A stretch of 64,000 nt of DNA from Thermoanaerobacterium sp. PSU-2 (GTDB lineage: Bacteria > Bacillota > Thermoanaerobacteria > Thermoanaerobacterales > Thermoanaerobacteraceae): assembly GCF_002102475.1 (NCBI RefSeq), contig NZ_MSQD01000006.1:62001-126000 (forward strand), written 5' to 3'. The notes below the pieces were generated by a model. That model was not told the DNA's origin and ran no database searches. It saw only the letters and a list, made by a program, of their open reading frames with translations. The position numbers and the translations under genes are program-made. Shown piece by piece: positions 1 to 9,027 of this stretch (within the stretch, counting starts at the first letter, position 1; each line of letters begins with the position of its first letter).

Positions 1-82
1 TGTTTGCATAAGAATTAAAATCACAATAATAGCATTTTCTCTTGCAAAACGGAATATGAACGTATATACCAGATCTAATCAT
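1..82 (-). CDS. hemW: HemW-type radical SAM protein (heme chaperone / coproporphyrinogen III oxidase-like), N-terminus only
   Basis: Only the first 27 codons lie in the window; the gene runs off its left edge. The translation begins [13 protein letters not shown] and carries the radical SAM motif CKRKCYYC, with cysteines at residues 13, 17 and 20 in the CxxxCxxC spacing that binds the catalytic 4Fe-4S cluster. The motif context [14 protein letters not shown] is typical of HemW and its relatives. The ATG overlaps the last codons and stop of lepA by 8 bases, which suggests translational coupling. The order lepA-hemW is common in Firmicutes. Whether the protein is a heme chaperone or an oxidase cannot be judged from this fragment. 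Confidence 0.88.
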   Translation of the reverse strand, partial: MIRSGIYVHIPFCKRKCYYCDFNSYAN

Positions 83-1892
83 TGTCATCATCAAGCTTTA
101 AGATTGACATAAACGCTTCTTGCGGAATTTCAACTTTCCCTATTTGTCTCATTCTCTTTTTGCCCTCTTTTTGCTTCTCTAACAATTTTTTCTTTCGCGT
201 AACATCTCCGCCATAGCACTTTGCCAAAACATTTTTCCTCAATGCTTTGACAGTTTCCCTTGCTATTATCTTTGAACCTATAGCAGCTTGTATAGGAATT
301 TCAAAAAGATGGCGCGGTATATTTTCTTTTAACCTTTCTGTCATCTTTCTGGCTCTTTCATAAGCCTTATCCTTATGGACTATCATAGACAAAGCATCAA
401 CTATCTCACCATTTATAAGTATATCCAATTTCACAAGATCTGATGTCTTGTAGCCTTTTAGCTCATAATCTAATGAAGCATATCCTTTTGTCCTGGATTT
501 TAAAGCATCGAAAAAATCATATATTATTTCGTTTAACGGAATATCGTACTTAATAAGCACTCTAGTAGGCTCAAGGTAATCCATTCCTTGATAAACGCCC
601 CTTCTATCTTGACAAAGCTCCATTATAGGGCCTACGTACTCTGTAGGAGACATTATTGTAGCAGTAATTATAGGTTCTTCTATATGATCGATGGACGTGG
701 GCTCCGGCAAATTTGCTGGATTATCCAGTTCAATTACTTCTCCGTTTGTCTTGTATACCTTATAGATAACGCCTGGTGCAGTAGTCACCAAATTTAGATT
801 ATATTCCCTCTCCAACCTCTCCTGTATTATGTCCATGTGCAAAAGGCCTAAAAACCCGCATCTAAAGCCAAATCCAAGAGCTGCAGATGTATCCGGCTCA
901 AATGTCAATGACGCATCGTTTAATTGTAGTTTCATAAGTGCATCTTTTAGATTTTCATAGTCCTCGCCCTCCGCTGGATATATTCCACAAAAAACCATTG
1001 GTGTGACTTTTTTATATCCAGGCAAAGGTTCAGATGCTGGGAATTCCGCATTTGTTATGGTATCTCCTACACGAGTATCGCTGACATTTTTTATGCTGGC
1101 AGCCACATACCCAACATCACCAGCAAAAAGAAAATCGACCGGACTTAAATTTGGTCTAAATATGCCGACCTCTGTCACTTCAAATTCTTTCCCGGTGGAC
1201 ATCATTTTTATCTTATCACCTTGTTTTAATGTGCCGTCAAAGACCCTTATAAAACTTATAGCACCTTTATAATTGTCGTAAAACGAATCAAAAATCAACG
1301 CTTTAAGCGGTTTTTCTTGGTCTCCTGATGGTGGCGGTATTCTCTTTACTATTGCTTCCAAAACATCTTCAATGCCTATGCCTTCTTTCGCAGATATAAG
1401 CAAAGAATCTTCGGCATCGATGCCAATAACATCTTCGATCTCTTTTTTTACAAAATCAGGGTCCGCAGATGGAAGATCTATCTTGTTTATAACAGGCACA
1501 ATCTCAAGATCGTGCTCTAATGCCAGATACAAATTTGCCAGCGTTTGGGCTTCTATTCCTTGCGTTGCATCAACGACCAACAAAGCGCCTTCACATGCCG
1601 CGATACTCCTTGAGACTTCATACGTAAAGTCAACATGTCCAGGAGTATCTATAAGATTCAATTCATACTCCTCTCCATCGTTTGCTTTGTATATGAGGCG
1701 GACTGGCTGAAGCTTTATGGTTATACCTCTTTCCCTTTCCAAATCCATGCTGTCTAAAACCTGCTCTTCCATTTCTCTTTCTGTCAATACACCAGTCTTC
1801 TCAATCAATCTATCCGCCAGAGTAGATTTACCATGGTCTATATGGGCTATAATGCAAAAATTCCTCTTGTTTTCTTTTCTAACTTTAGACAT
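75..1892 (-). CDS. lepA: Elongation factor 4 (LepA) GTPase
   Basis: This 605-residue protein is a ribosome-associated translational GTPase that back-translocates or remodels stalled ribosomes. The G1 motif AHIDHGKST is at residues 16-24, G3 DTPGH at 82-86 and G4 NKID at 136-139. They are followed by the EF-G-like domains II, III and V and the LepA-specific C-terminal region ending in an acidic DDDND tail. The length is normal for the family. The ATG follows a strong GGAGG with 7-base spacing. The downstream gene is hemW, which it overlaps. An extended -10 box just upstream may give it its own promoter. Confidence 0.97.
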   Translation of the reverse strand: MSKVRKENKRNFCIIAHIDHGKSTLADRLIEKTGVLTEREMEEQVLDSMDLERERGITIKLQPVRLIYKANDGEEYELNLIDTPGHVDFTYEVSRSIAACEGALLVVDATQGIEAQTLANLYLALEHDLEIVPVINKIDLPSADPDFVKKEIEDVIGIDAEDSLLISAKEGIGIEDVLEAIVKRIPPPSGDQEKPLKALIFDSFYDNYKGAISFIRVFDGTLKQGDKIKMMSTGKEFEVTEVGIFRPNLSPVDFLFAGDVGYVAASIKNVSDTRVGDTITNAEFPASEPLPGYKKVTPMVFCGIYPAEGEDYENLKDALMKLQLNDASLTFEPDTSAALGFGFRCGFLGLLHMDIIQERLEREYNLNLVTTAPGVIYKVYKTNGEVIELDNPANLPEPTSIDHIEEPIITATIMSPTEYVGPIMELCQDRRGVYQGMDYLEPTRVLIKYDIPLNEIIYDFFDALKSRTKGYASLDYELKGYKTSDLVKLDILINGEIVDALSMIVHKDKAYERARKMTERLKENIPRHLFEIPIQAAIGSKIIARETVKALRKNVLAKCYGGDVTRKKKLLEKQKEGKKRMRQIGKVEIPQEAFMSILKLDDDND

Positions 1893-1918
1893 TTCAAACC
1901 TCCTTCACATATATTAAT

Positions 1919-1927
1919 ATTATAGCA
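1919..1927 (-). promoter_or_regulatory. Extended -10 promoter candidate for lepA
   Basis: On the minus strand the sequence reads TGCTATAAT, an extended -10 element, about 27 bases before the lepA start. No good -35 box is seen at the usual distance. It would let lepA be transcribed apart from the glycosyltransferase genes upstream. Confidence 0.45.
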
Positions 1928-1934
1928 TAAAAAA

Positions 1935-2195
1935 TTACTTGTACAGAGATTTGAAAAGCCCATCAACACCTTTTAATGGCACATGACTATGTTGTCCCAA
2001 AAAAGTTATGTTGAGAAAATCTTTGCTTATAGCAATCTTAAATATGCTTTGACTTGCAATGCCTGTTGTTAAATCATTAAACGTGTAATCCACTTGAAAT
2101 ATGCATAACGTGATAAAAATTATGTAGATGGATATGAATAAGTACAGCATTCTCAGCCTTCTAAGCCTTTCTTTTTTCTCTTTTACCCTGCTCAA
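1935..2195 (-). CDS. Small single-pass membrane protein, function unknown
   Basis: The product is about 86 residues. It has a basic N-terminus rich in Arg and Lys, then one hydrophobic helix (roughly residues 17-37, LYLFISIYIIFITLCIF) and an outer domain of about 45 residues. I do not recognise the family. The TTG start is preferred because AGGAGG lies ten bases before it and it begins four bases after the glycosyltransferase stop; an in-frame ATG at 2219 lies upstream of that ribosome-binding site. It is the last gene before lepA and is probably cotranscribed with the glycosyltransferase. The charge pattern predicts an N-in, C-out orientation. Confidence 0.6.
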   Translation of the reverse strand: MSRVKEKKERLRRLRMLYLFISIYIIFITLCIFQVDYTFNDLTTGIASQSIFKIAISKDFLNITFLGQHSHVPLKGVDGLFKSLYK

Positions 2196-2199
2196 GCTT

Positions 2200-3321
2200 T
2201 CATTTCCTCCTAAGTTCATCGTACAAAAGATCCAATTCTTTTATCATCTTTTCTTTCGAAAAATTGCTTAAAATATATTCTTTGCCTTTTTTTGAAAATT
2301 TATTTCTCAAATCTTCATTTAACGCAAGAATTTCAATGGCATTGGCCAAATCATTAGGAACCTTAGATTTTACGATAATTCCATTTTCATCATTTCTAAC
2401 TATTTCAGGTATCCCTCCAACATCTGTAGCAATGACAGGTACACCTAACGCCATAGCCTCAGCAACCGATATGCCAAAGCCTTCGCTGTGAGACGGCAAT
2501 ACAAAGATATCTATGCTGCTTAAAAAATTGAATATATCTTCTATAAACCCCAAAAATTCCACATTATCAAGTTTTAAATCTCGAACCATATCTTTAAGAT
2601 GTTCCATATATGGTCCATCACCTGCTATAAAGACAAATGCTTTAACTTTTCCCCTAAGTATATTCAATGATTCAATAAGATCTTGAACACCTTTTGACGG
2701 TATAAGCCTTGCAACACAACCAATTATAAGAGTATCTGAAGCTATGTCGTATTTTTCTCTCAATTTTAAAGGCTCTTTAATGAATTGTGGCACATCAATG
2801 CCGTTGTACACTACACGCACTTTATCAGACGGTATACTTTCTTCATCTACAACAGCTTTTTTAAGTGCGTAAGACACTGCAATTACTGCATCTGTTTTTT
2901 TATTTAAATACTTATTGATTGTCAGATAAAAATACTTTTTTATCTTATTCATATTTTTGTAATTAGGAAAATTGTGTACTGTCACAACGATCTTTAAATT
3001 GTATCCCAGTGAAGCCAATCTTCCAACTAAAGAGGCTTTTGCACCATGAAAATGAATAATATGTGGTCTAAAATCATCTATAATAGCTCTAAGCTTCTTT
3101 ATGGCAGCAAAATCTTTCTTGAAATTTATTCCATCACAAATATTAACACTGTAAACAGATACACCATCTTTTATCAAGTCATCCATTGTTTTTTTATCAA
3201 AAGAGCAGGCAACAGCTAATTGATACTTGTCTTTATCAAGTCCATTAAGAAGCGATAACAGATGCTTCTTCATACCGCCTTCTGCTTCCCTTACAACATG
3301 CAAAACCCTTGTTTTTTCCAA
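2200..3321 (-). CDS. Glycosyltransferase family 4 (GT-B fold)
   Basis: This 373-residue protein has the two Rossmann-like domains of GT4 enzymes, which move a sugar from a nucleotide-sugar donor onto a lipid-linked or cell-surface acceptor. The N-terminal part has the acceptor-side motif GGMKKHLLSL. The C-terminal donor domain carries the E-x7-E motif in HSEGFGISVAEA, with Glu 280 and Glu 288. Translation starts at a TTG after GGAG. The phosphatase-like membrane protein upstream ends six bases before it, so the two probably work on the same envelope polymer. Donor and acceptor cannot be named from sequence. Confidence 0.9.
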   Translation of the reverse strand: MEKTRVLHVVREAEGGMKKHLLSLLNGLDKDKYQLAVACSFDKKTMDDLIKDGVSVYSVNICDGINFKKDFAAIKKLRAIIDDFRPHIIHFHGAKASLVGRLASLGYNLKIVVTVHNFPNYKNMNKIKKYFYLTINKYLNKKTDAVIAVSYALKKAVVDEESIPSDKVRVVYNGIDVPQFIKEPLKLREKYDIASDTLIIGCVARLIPSKGVQDLIESLNILRGKVKAFVFIAGDGPYMEHLKDMVRDLKLDNVEFLGFIEDIFNFLSSIDIFVLPSHSEGFGISVAEAMALGVPVIATDVGGIPEIVRNDENGIIVKSKVPNDLANAIEILALNEDLRNKFSKKGKEYILSNFSKEKMIKELDLLYDELRRK

Positions 3322-3327
3322 TCTATT

Positions 3328-5550
3328 TCACTCCTTTATAATTTTATTTTCATCAATGATAATGTCAATAAGCATCGGCACAGCATAAACCATCGTAGTA
3401 GCCGCCGCAACAACACCTGAATCGTTAAAAGCTAAAGCAAAAATACTTCCTACTACGGTGGATAAAAAGCTTATGTATACAAATTTTCGCTCATTAAGAA
3501 TCCTCTTTAAAGCTCCAACTGGTTTATAAAAAAGTATGAAAAGCACAAACACCAACGTAACTAAAACCCTGCTCCAAACGGAATACTTAAAAAGCTTCAG
3601 ATTCATGCTAATCTTCCTTGCAAATATCTGAATAAGTGGATAAATCCCATTATTTTTCACTAAATTGAATGTCTGCCCTATGTGCGTTTGCTCTGATACA
3701 GGTCTTAAAGAGTCAACATAAAACAGCAAAAATAATAATGCAACTATGCTTCCACCTACAAACAAAATATTTTTAATGTTAAGTTTTTTGCCAAATAAGT
3801 ACATAGACGCAACTGAAAATGCTGCAAATGCGGCTATACCACCGCCTACATTTGTTCCCAAAGACGGCGATACTATAAAGTATAAGACGATAATGTAAAT
3901 CAATATATTTGCAAATATTAGATACTTTTTGTCAATATTCCCAAATATCTCAAACGATAAAAGCGCAAAGCACAGTACGGCTCCTATGAAAATCCCCATG
4001 TACTCATTTCCGATACCGTAGAATCTGGCACCTGCGATTACATCGTAACTTAAAAATGAATTTTTCAAAAGATTATATCCTGTAAGCATGTCCAGCATCA
4101 ATATAGCAGCAGTGAAGGCTGCAATTAAAAAGTATCTAAAACTGCTTTTTTTGGTCAACTTATATGTAACCAATGTAAAGACCGCCGAAACAACAACAAT
4201 GCCTAAAACGCTATTTACGATGTTTGTATAATCAAATAGAGGCAAAAACAAGAAACTTATAGGCATAATCGGTATTAAAAGCAAAAAAGGTTTTATTAAA
4301 GTGGAGTATTCTTTGAAGAACAGCAGTATCACCAAAGACAAAATCAGTATAAATATTTGCAACATCACATAAGTTTTTAAAAAGTACGGTCTATACGTAT
4401 AGTTAAATGTAAGCTGCTTTTCTAAATTTTCAAGCTTCATTAAATCTCCATTGATATCTGAAGAATACAAATTATGTCCAGTTACAAACGCAGGTACATC
4501 TAAGCCGAAATACGTCAATATAGTTGGAATCAAATCTGTATTTGTTACAATACCTGTCCTTTTCGTCGTATCAGATGTTATAAGCTTACCTTTTGCAATA
4601 CCATTTCCATACATAACAACAGGCGCCAAAAAATCATTTTGACCCATTTTTTGAGAAGGCGGCAAAGGAGTGACAATCATAAAAAGAGTGTTTCCACTAT
4701 CAGAACGTAAAATTCTCCCGATGAATTCATCAGCATTTTTTAGCGCTTTTTCTTTATTCTCTCTATTTATCTTATCTAATCCACTGTTTTGGTAATCATT
4801 TGCTCTTGCAGTATCGCCTAAATCAAATATGGTTAGAGCCACATTATCTTTAATATTTAGATACTCCTTGTACATGGTATCATAATCTGTCGATAAGCCA
4901 TAAGGCATCAATTGATCCCTTTTATTCGTCATATCACTGACATCTCCATAAGGCACGATACCGCTGTAATTCATACCTATTAAAGGAGCATATCTTTTGT
5001 AATCAACATCTGTATCTTCATTGCCAAAAACAGCTACATTAAGCCCACTATCCTTAAATTTATCACCTAATAAACCAGGCCTTATAATATGATTTCTTTT
5101 TAAGTTGTTTCTGATTATCTGGGCTATATCTAAATTTAAAATTTGACCTTCGGAAGGAATTTTCCCCGTATTCCTCTCATAAATTGTGGACGCCAATTCA
5201 TGGTTGTATGTTTCCCATGTATTGAAATTCAAAGAAGCACCATTAGAACCGACAGCACGGGTGCCTGTACCAAGCGTCATAAAAACACTTTCCAGGGATC
5301 TGCCACCATCAGCATTGACAGTCATAAGGCCATAAGTACCATTCTCTATCATGTTATTGATGTTTTTCAAATCACTATTTAAAAAATCATCGATAGAAAC
5401 TCTATTTAATATAAATAGTACGGCCTTCTTTCCATCTTGTCCTGTTTGTGCATAAGAAAAAGTAATTGCACTCAAAAAGAAAATCAAAGCTAAAAAAATA
5501 AAACAAACTTGTTTTTCATCGTTACCTCCTTGAATAACAGTTTTATACAT
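3328..5550 (-). CDS. Alkaline-phosphatase-like protein with polytopic C-terminal membrane domain; suspected frameshift in the signal peptide
   Basis: After a signal-like helix ending in SYA, residues of about 35-365 resemble the alkaline phosphatase/sulfatase superfamily, including the late motif GIVTNTDLIPTILTYFGLD. About ten membrane helices follow. The open frame can only start at the ATG at 5550, which has no ribosome-binding site. A strong AGGAGG with 5-base spacing serves instead an ATG at 5519 in another frame, and that frame stops after nine codons. Adding one T to the T7 run (plus-strand A run 5492-5498) would join the two into MKNKFVLFFLALIFFLSA, an ideal signal peptide. The gene is therefore frameshifted, slippery or misassembled here. 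It is probably involved in surface-polymer modification together with the following glycosyltransferase. Confidence 0.75.
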   Translation of the reverse strand: MYKTVIQGGNDEKQVCFIFLALIFFLSAITFSYAQTGQDGKKAVLFILNRVSIDDFLNSDLKNINNMIENGTYGLMTVNADGGRSLESVFMTLGTGTRAVGSNGASLNFNTWETYNHELASTIYERNTGKIPSEGQILNLDIAQIIRNNLKRNHIIRPGLLGDKFKDSGLNVAVFGNEDTDVDYKRYAPLIGMNYSGIVPYGDVSDMTNKRDQLMPYGLSTDYDTMYKEYLNIKDNVALTIFDLGDTARANDYQNSGLDKINRENKEKALKNADEFIGRILRSDSGNTLFMIVTPLPPSQKMGQNDFLAPVVMYGNGIAKGKLITSDTTKRTGIVTNTDLIPTILTYFGLDVPAFVTGHNLYSSDINGDLMKLENLEKQLTFNYTYRPYFLKTYVMLQIFILILSLVILLFFKEYSTLIKPFLLLIPIMPISFLFLPLFDYTNIVNSVLGIVVVSAVFTLVTYKLTKKSSFRYFLIAAFTAAILMLDMLTGYNLLKNSFLSYDVIAGARFYGIGNEYMGIFIGAVLCFALLSFEIFGNIDKKYLIFANILIYIIVLYFIVSPSLGTNVGGGIAAFAAFSVASMYLFGKKLNIKNILFVGGSIVALLFLLFYVDSLRPVSEQTHIGQTFNLVKNNGIYPLIQIFARKISMNLKLFKYSVWSRVLVTLVFVLFILFYKPVGALKRILNERKFVYISFLSTVVGSIFALAFNDSGVVAAATTMVYAVPMLIDIIIDENKIIKE

Positions 5551-5558
5551 AAATCATA

Positions 5559-5575
5559 ATTATATACAGTATAAT
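5559..5575. promoter_or_regulatory. Back-to-back -10 boxes in a divergent promoter region
   Basis: The palindrome ATTATATACAGTATAAT places a TATAAT on each strand, one facing cwlD and one facing the phosphatase-like gene. No consensus -35 box accompanies either one. A minus-strand transcript from this box would start within a few bases of the ATG at 5550. Confidence 0.5.
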
Positions 5576-5621
5576 AAGCCTCTTTTTATCTAAATATAAA
5601 ACTAGATTGGGGGCATCAAAA

Positions 5622-6320
5622 TTGAAAAAATCATTTAAATTCATTTGTATATATTGTACCATATCTTTGGTACTATTATCCACAATTTTACCGTTGATAT
5701 TAAGCAATAATGCGGCATTTTCAGCAACAGACAATCCATTGAAAGGCAAAATCATACTGATCGATCCTGGTCATGGAGGAATTGACGGTGGCACAAGCTC
5801 TGGAAATATACTTGAAAAAAGCATCAATTTAGAAGCATCATTAATCTTAAAAACAGAGTTGATAAATCGCGGAGCGAAAGTAATTATGACAAGAGATAAA
5901 GATACTTCCTTAGAAAATCTATGTAAAGATAATGACTACAGACATAGGCGAGATTTAAAAGCAAGAGTAAATATGATAAACAACTATAATATAGATGCAT
6001 ATATTAGCATACACGTCAACGCTGTCAACAATGCACCATATGTAAAAGGTCCGATGGTTTTTTACTCAAATACTAATATAAACAGTAAAACATTGGCATC
6101 ATATGTGCAAGATTCTTTAAATGCCCTTGCTGGAACAAATAGAAATCCAAATGTTGCAGACTACTTTTTGCTGACAAATGCAAAAAAGACAGGAATCTTA
6201 GTAGAACTGGGCTTTATCACAAACAATGACGACAAAAATCTACTCGTCAAAAAAGACTATTTAAAGAAACTATCAACTGGCATTGTAATTGGCTTAGAAA
6301 AATACTTTAAAAACAAATAA
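5622..6320 (+). CDS. cwlD: N-acetylmuramoyl-L-alanine amidase CwlD
   Basis: This is a zinc amidase of the Amidase_3 family that strips side chains from muramic acid, the first step in making the muramic-delta-lactam of the spore cortex. The mature domain follows a signal-anchor helix (residues about 7-28). It carries the zinc-binding motifs IDPGHGG (His 51), a Glu in LEKSINLE, SIHVNA and the catalytic Glu in VELGF. At 232 residues it fits CwlD, which is a bare catalytic domain without wall-binding repeats. The TTG start at 5622 is chosen because GGGGG lies about nine bases before it; an in-frame TTG at 5607 overlaps that site. Sporulation genes spoIIP and gpr lie next door on the other strand. 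Confidence 0.9.
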   Translation: MKKSFKFICIYCTISLVLLSTILPLILSNNAAFSATDNPLKGKIILIDPGHGGIDGGTSSGNILEKSINLEASLILKTELINRGAKVIMTRDKDTSLENLCKDNDYRHRRDLKARVNMINNYNIDAYISIHVNAVNNAPYVKGPMVFYSNTNINSKTLASYVQDSLNALAGTNRNPNVADYFLLTNAKKTGILVELGFITNNDDKNLLVKKDYLKKLSTGIVIGLEKYFKNK

Positions 6321-6341
6321 TGAGGCAAAACCTCATTATTT
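6315..6341. terminator. Bidirectional terminator between cwlD and spoIIP
   Basis: A perfect 11-bp inverted repeat, AAATAATGAGG / CCTCATTATTT with a 5-base loop, spans the stop codons of the two convergent genes. It is rich in A and T at its ends, so it can end transcription from both sides. Confidence 0.75.
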
Positions 6342-7517
6342 GGCAAGTCCATCATCTTTCAGCACTAAATAAATTGCTTTAGCTAGGTATGGAGTGGAAT
6401 TTAAAGCCTCCTCCAAAGTATTGTAATTGCTGCCTAGTTCAATAAGTATGCCTTTTTCTGAAAAGTGTTGGTTGTATTCAGCGTATTGATGAATCTCTAT
6501 TCCTAACGATATACCTGGATATAATTCATTCAGTTTATCGCTAATCTGTTTCGCAAACTCGTAATTCTTTTTCCAGTCTTCATTCATATCTGCAGTCCTT
6601 CGAGAGCCAATTATGAACATTATTTTTGCAACTGTCTGTCCGTTTATTTCCATCGTATATTTTTTTCTGTAATCTTGATTTGGTAAGCTGCTTAAAACAG
6701 GTATTGTATCAACCCCTGGCTGCATTACACTTCCATATCCATCACGGTGCAAATCAATAGTCACCTTGATAGAAGGATATTCCTCCAAATATTTTTTTAC
6801 TGATAAAGAAGAATTGTAGTATGACTGATCGTAATTGTAATCGTGTATTGTTCGATCATGCAAAACGCTAACACCATAATCTTTAGTCAAATATTCTGTC
6901 AAACTGTCTCCTACTCTTACCATATTGTAATTTGGATTATTTGTTCTATCATATCCATATGCAGCTACATATTTGTTTTTTAAAGTCGCAACGTACGATT
7001 CCATCGTATGTGTATGGTAAAGCAATATAAGTGGTTTGCCAGTATCAACGTTACTGACATTTGTCACACTTATATTCGTCTCACTTTCTTTTGATGCTTC
7101 ACTTGCAACTTCGTTATTTTTATTTTGATTAGCATTGCGATTCTCTGCAATTTGCGTATTAGACGTATTATCTTTTTCTCCTTTGTCTATTTGAGCAATA
7201 ATGGGAATTTGATACTTTAATATTTTAAGAGGATCTCTTTGATTTAGATTAAACATTGAAGCCATAGTCAAATCTCTATCGTAAAATCCTTCAGCTTTAT
7301 AGCCAACATCAACAGTTGGCATCGTATAATTTAAAGCAGTTATAAACATGCCATTAATGCTATTGTACTCTTCGGCAAAAGTCTCTGTTTCAAAATTTAT
7401 ATTGGCAGCTTCTATGTCATTTGTCATAAGCCATCTATAAAATAAAATATTAAAAAGCAATAAAATCACAAAAGACACCTTTTTAAGGCGATAATACCTT
7501 AACGAACTTCTGTACAA
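6336..7517 (-). CDS. spoIIP: Stage II sporulation protein P
   Basis: SpoIIP is the cell-wall amidase/endopeptidase of the SpoIIDMP engulfment machine. The 393-residue product has an N-terminal membrane anchor (about residues 14-31), a low-complexity Asn/Ser-rich linker and the C-terminal SpoIIP domain. The domain shows LYHTHTMESY, the zinc-type motif TIDLHRDGYG and a late ILIELGSNYNT. The TTG start is chosen because AGAGGTG lies six bases before it. That ribosome-binding site is buried in a long hairpin formed with sequence just downstream of gpr, described separately. Gene order gpr-spoIIP is conserved in Firmicutes. Confidence 0.93.
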   Translation of the reverse strand: MYRSSLRYYRLKKVSFVILLLFNILFYRWLMTNDIEAANINFETETFAEEYNSINGMFITALNYTMPTVDVGYKAEGFYDRDLTMASMFNLNQRDPLKILKYQIPIIAQIDKGEKDNTSNTQIAENRNANQNKNNEVASEASKESETNISVTNVSNVDTGKPLILLYHTHTMESYVATLKNKYVAAYGYDRTNNPNYNMVRVGDSLTEYLTKDYGVSVLHDRTIHDYNYDQSYYNSSLSVKKYLEEYPSIKVTIDLHRDGYGSVMQPGVDTIPVLSSLPNQDYRKKYTMEINGQTVAKIMFIIGSRRTADMNEDWKKNYEFAKQISDKLNELYPGISLGIEIHQYAEYNQHFSEKGILIELGSNYNTLEEALNSTPYLAKAIYLVLKDDGLAK

Positions 7518-7519
7518 TG

Positions 7520-7572
7520 AAAGCACCTCTCTTTGGTTTTATACTATAAATTATTCACAAGAGAAGTGCTTT
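7520..7572 (-). promoter_or_regulatory. Hairpin that occludes the spoIIP ribosome-binding site
   Basis: On the minus strand the left arm AAAGCACTTCTCTT (7572-7559) pairs with the right arm AAGAGAGGTGCTTT (7533-7520), 14 pairs with one U-G. The right arm contains the spoIIP ribosome-binding site and ends two bases before the TTG start. No T-run follows, so this is not a simple terminator. The G-U pair would be an A-C mismatch on the other strand, which favours an RNA role on this strand. Confidence 0.65.
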
Positions 7573-7581
7573 ATTACTAAT

Positions 7582-8553
7582 TTAATGTACAAGTTGGTTC
7601 ATCTCATCTACTGTCAAATTTGGTTGTAAAGCTAAATTAATTCCTCTTGACAAAATAGATGAAATATTTTTAATAAGAAGATCAATCTCCTTTGGCGTAA
7701 CTATGAGGTTTTCTTCTGGACTTAATACCTCTTTTATTAAAGCGTATTTATCTTCATCATTCATGTTTTTCAATACATCGTATAAAGGGCTACCGCTTTC
7801 AACATTGTTTTTTAACGCACTTTCAAGATGTTCTATAGCATCATTAGCAATTGTAGCTGCATCTACTACGGTTGGAACACCTATTGCAATAACAGGAACA
7901 CCTAAGCTTTCCATGTTGATAGCAGATCTTTTATTACCTATTCCCGATCCAGGGCTAATGCCTGTATTTGAAATCTGTATTGTTGTAGCAAGCCTTTCAA
8001 CTCTCCTCGATGCAAGAGCATCTATTGTGATGACTAAATCAGGTTTTATCTTATCAACAACGCTTTTAACGATTTCTGCCGTCTCAATGCCTGTTATACC
8101 TAATACACCGGGAGCCATGGCGCTTACAGCACATATATTTTCGCCAAACTGCAGAGGTGCTAATTCTTTCAAATGGCGAGTCACAACAATATTTTCAATT
8201 GCTTTTGGTCCAAGTGCATCTGGCGTCACATTCCAATTGCCTAAACCTATTACAAGGACTTTCATATTGACATTAACATTAGAGATTTTCTTTATTACAT
8301 CGGCAAGTTTTTGTGCTACTTTGCCTTCAAGTTCAATATCCCTGTACCTTAAATCAGGAGCTTCTATAGTTATATAATCTCCTATAGGTTTTCCCATCGT
8401 TTTAGCACCGTCATCGTCCAAAATGGTTACTTTAACTATTTTTATGTTGTCATCTTGGCTTTCATCTACTAAAACGCCTGGGATCTCTCCCGCATGTCCA
8501 CCTTTATACATTTCACGGGCCTCAACAGCAAGATCTGTCCTTATATTGAACAT
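7582..8553 (-). CDS. gpr: Germination protease GPR (spore SASP protease)
   Basis: GPR (peptidase family A25) degrades the small acid-soluble proteins that coat spore DNA, once the spore germinates. The 323-residue product begins MFNIRTDLAVEARE, close to the family's processing region RTDLAVEA; the propeptide is only a few residues, shorter than in Bacillus. Family blocks include VLVIGLGNWNVTPDALGPKA, ITIDALASRR and GNKRSAINMESLGVPVIAIG. The ATG follows GAGGTG. It lies five bases after the holin-fold gene and is probably cotranscribed with it in the forespore. Confidence 0.96.
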   Translation of the reverse strand: MFNIRTDLAVEAREMYKGGHAGEIPGVLVDESQDDNIKIVKVTILDDDGAKTMGKPIGDYITIEAPDLRYRDIELEGKVAQKLADVIKKISNVNVNMKVLVIGLGNWNVTPDALGPKAIENIVVTRHLKELAPLQFGENICAVSAMAPGVLGITGIETAEIVKSVVDKIKPDLVITIDALASRRVERLATTIQISNTGISPGSGIGNKRSAINMESLGVPVIAIGVPTVVDAATIANDAIEHLESALKNNVESGSPLYDVLKNMNDEDKYALIKEVLSPEENLIVTPKEIDLLIKNISSILSRGINLALQPNLTVDEMNQLVH

Positions 8554-8557
8554 AATC

Positions 8558-8884
8558 TCACCTCAATTCTGTGGGTATAAAAGCATCAACAAGCCCGATT
8601 ACAAAAGCAGCTATTATTGAACCCAATATAGTAGCATGTATTGTTGGAACTATAAATTGAGATACGTATATTACTATTGCTGCAACTATGAAGCCAACAA
8701 CACCTCTACTTCTCGGAGAAATATTTTGACCAAGCATTGCCTCAACTATATATCCCAGCAATGCAATCACAATTGCTGATATCAAAGCACCCCAAAATCC
8801 AGCCACACTAAATCCTGGGACAAGATAACCTACGATCAATAAAACAATCGCTGAAACTACAAATCTAATTATCGCTTTTAACAT
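8558..8884 (-). CDS. Four-helix membrane protein of the phage holin 4 superfamily
   Basis: The 108-residue product has four closely spaced hydrophobic helices and the family blocks LVPGFSVAGFWGALISAI and SPRSRGVVGFIVAAIVIY. Such proteins are widespread chromosomal membrane proteins of unknown function in Firmicutes and actinobacteria; nothing nearby suggests a prophage. The start at 8884 is chosen because AGGAGGTGATTTT directly precedes that ATG. It is directly upstream of gpr, so a sporulation role is possible but is inference. Confidence 0.82.
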   Translation of the reverse strand: MLKAIIRFVVSAIVLLIVGYLVPGFSVAGFWGALISAIVIALLGYIVEAMLGQNISPRSRGVVGFIVAAIVIYVSQFIVPTIHATILGSIIAAFVIGLVDAFIPTELR

Positions 8885-8967
8885 AAAATCACCTCCTAAA
8901 AATATAATTGACATTTTAAAAAATATTATTCGCATAAGGTTGTACTAAACTGCTTTCCTGAATTGTA

Positions 8968-8996
8968 TTGCAAAAAATGCTTTTTCGTGGTAAAAT
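8968..8996 (+). promoter_or_regulatory. Promoter of rpsT
   Basis: TTGCAA and TAAAAT are separated by 17 bases, a sigma-A type promoter whose transcript would start about 25 bases before the rpsT start codon. Confidence 0.7.
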
Positions 8997-9027
8997 TACT
9001 TTTGATTGATTTGAGGAGGTGAATGGT

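Noticed and set aside
5543-5755. A 70-codon minus-strand frame overlapping cwlD
   Set aside because: No ribosome-binding site and no protein-like features; it is antisense to the cwlD signal region.
7703-8377. A 224-codon open frame on the strand opposite gpr
   Set aside because: It lies wholly within gpr, has no ribosome-binding site and no recognisable motif; it is a codon-bias shadow, as are similar frames opposite nfnB, obg and the P-type ATPase.
8558-8884. Prophage, because of the holin-like protein
   Set aside because: No other phage gene is near, and the protein is of the chromosomal holin-4 superfamily next to gpr; it looks like an ordinary cell gene.
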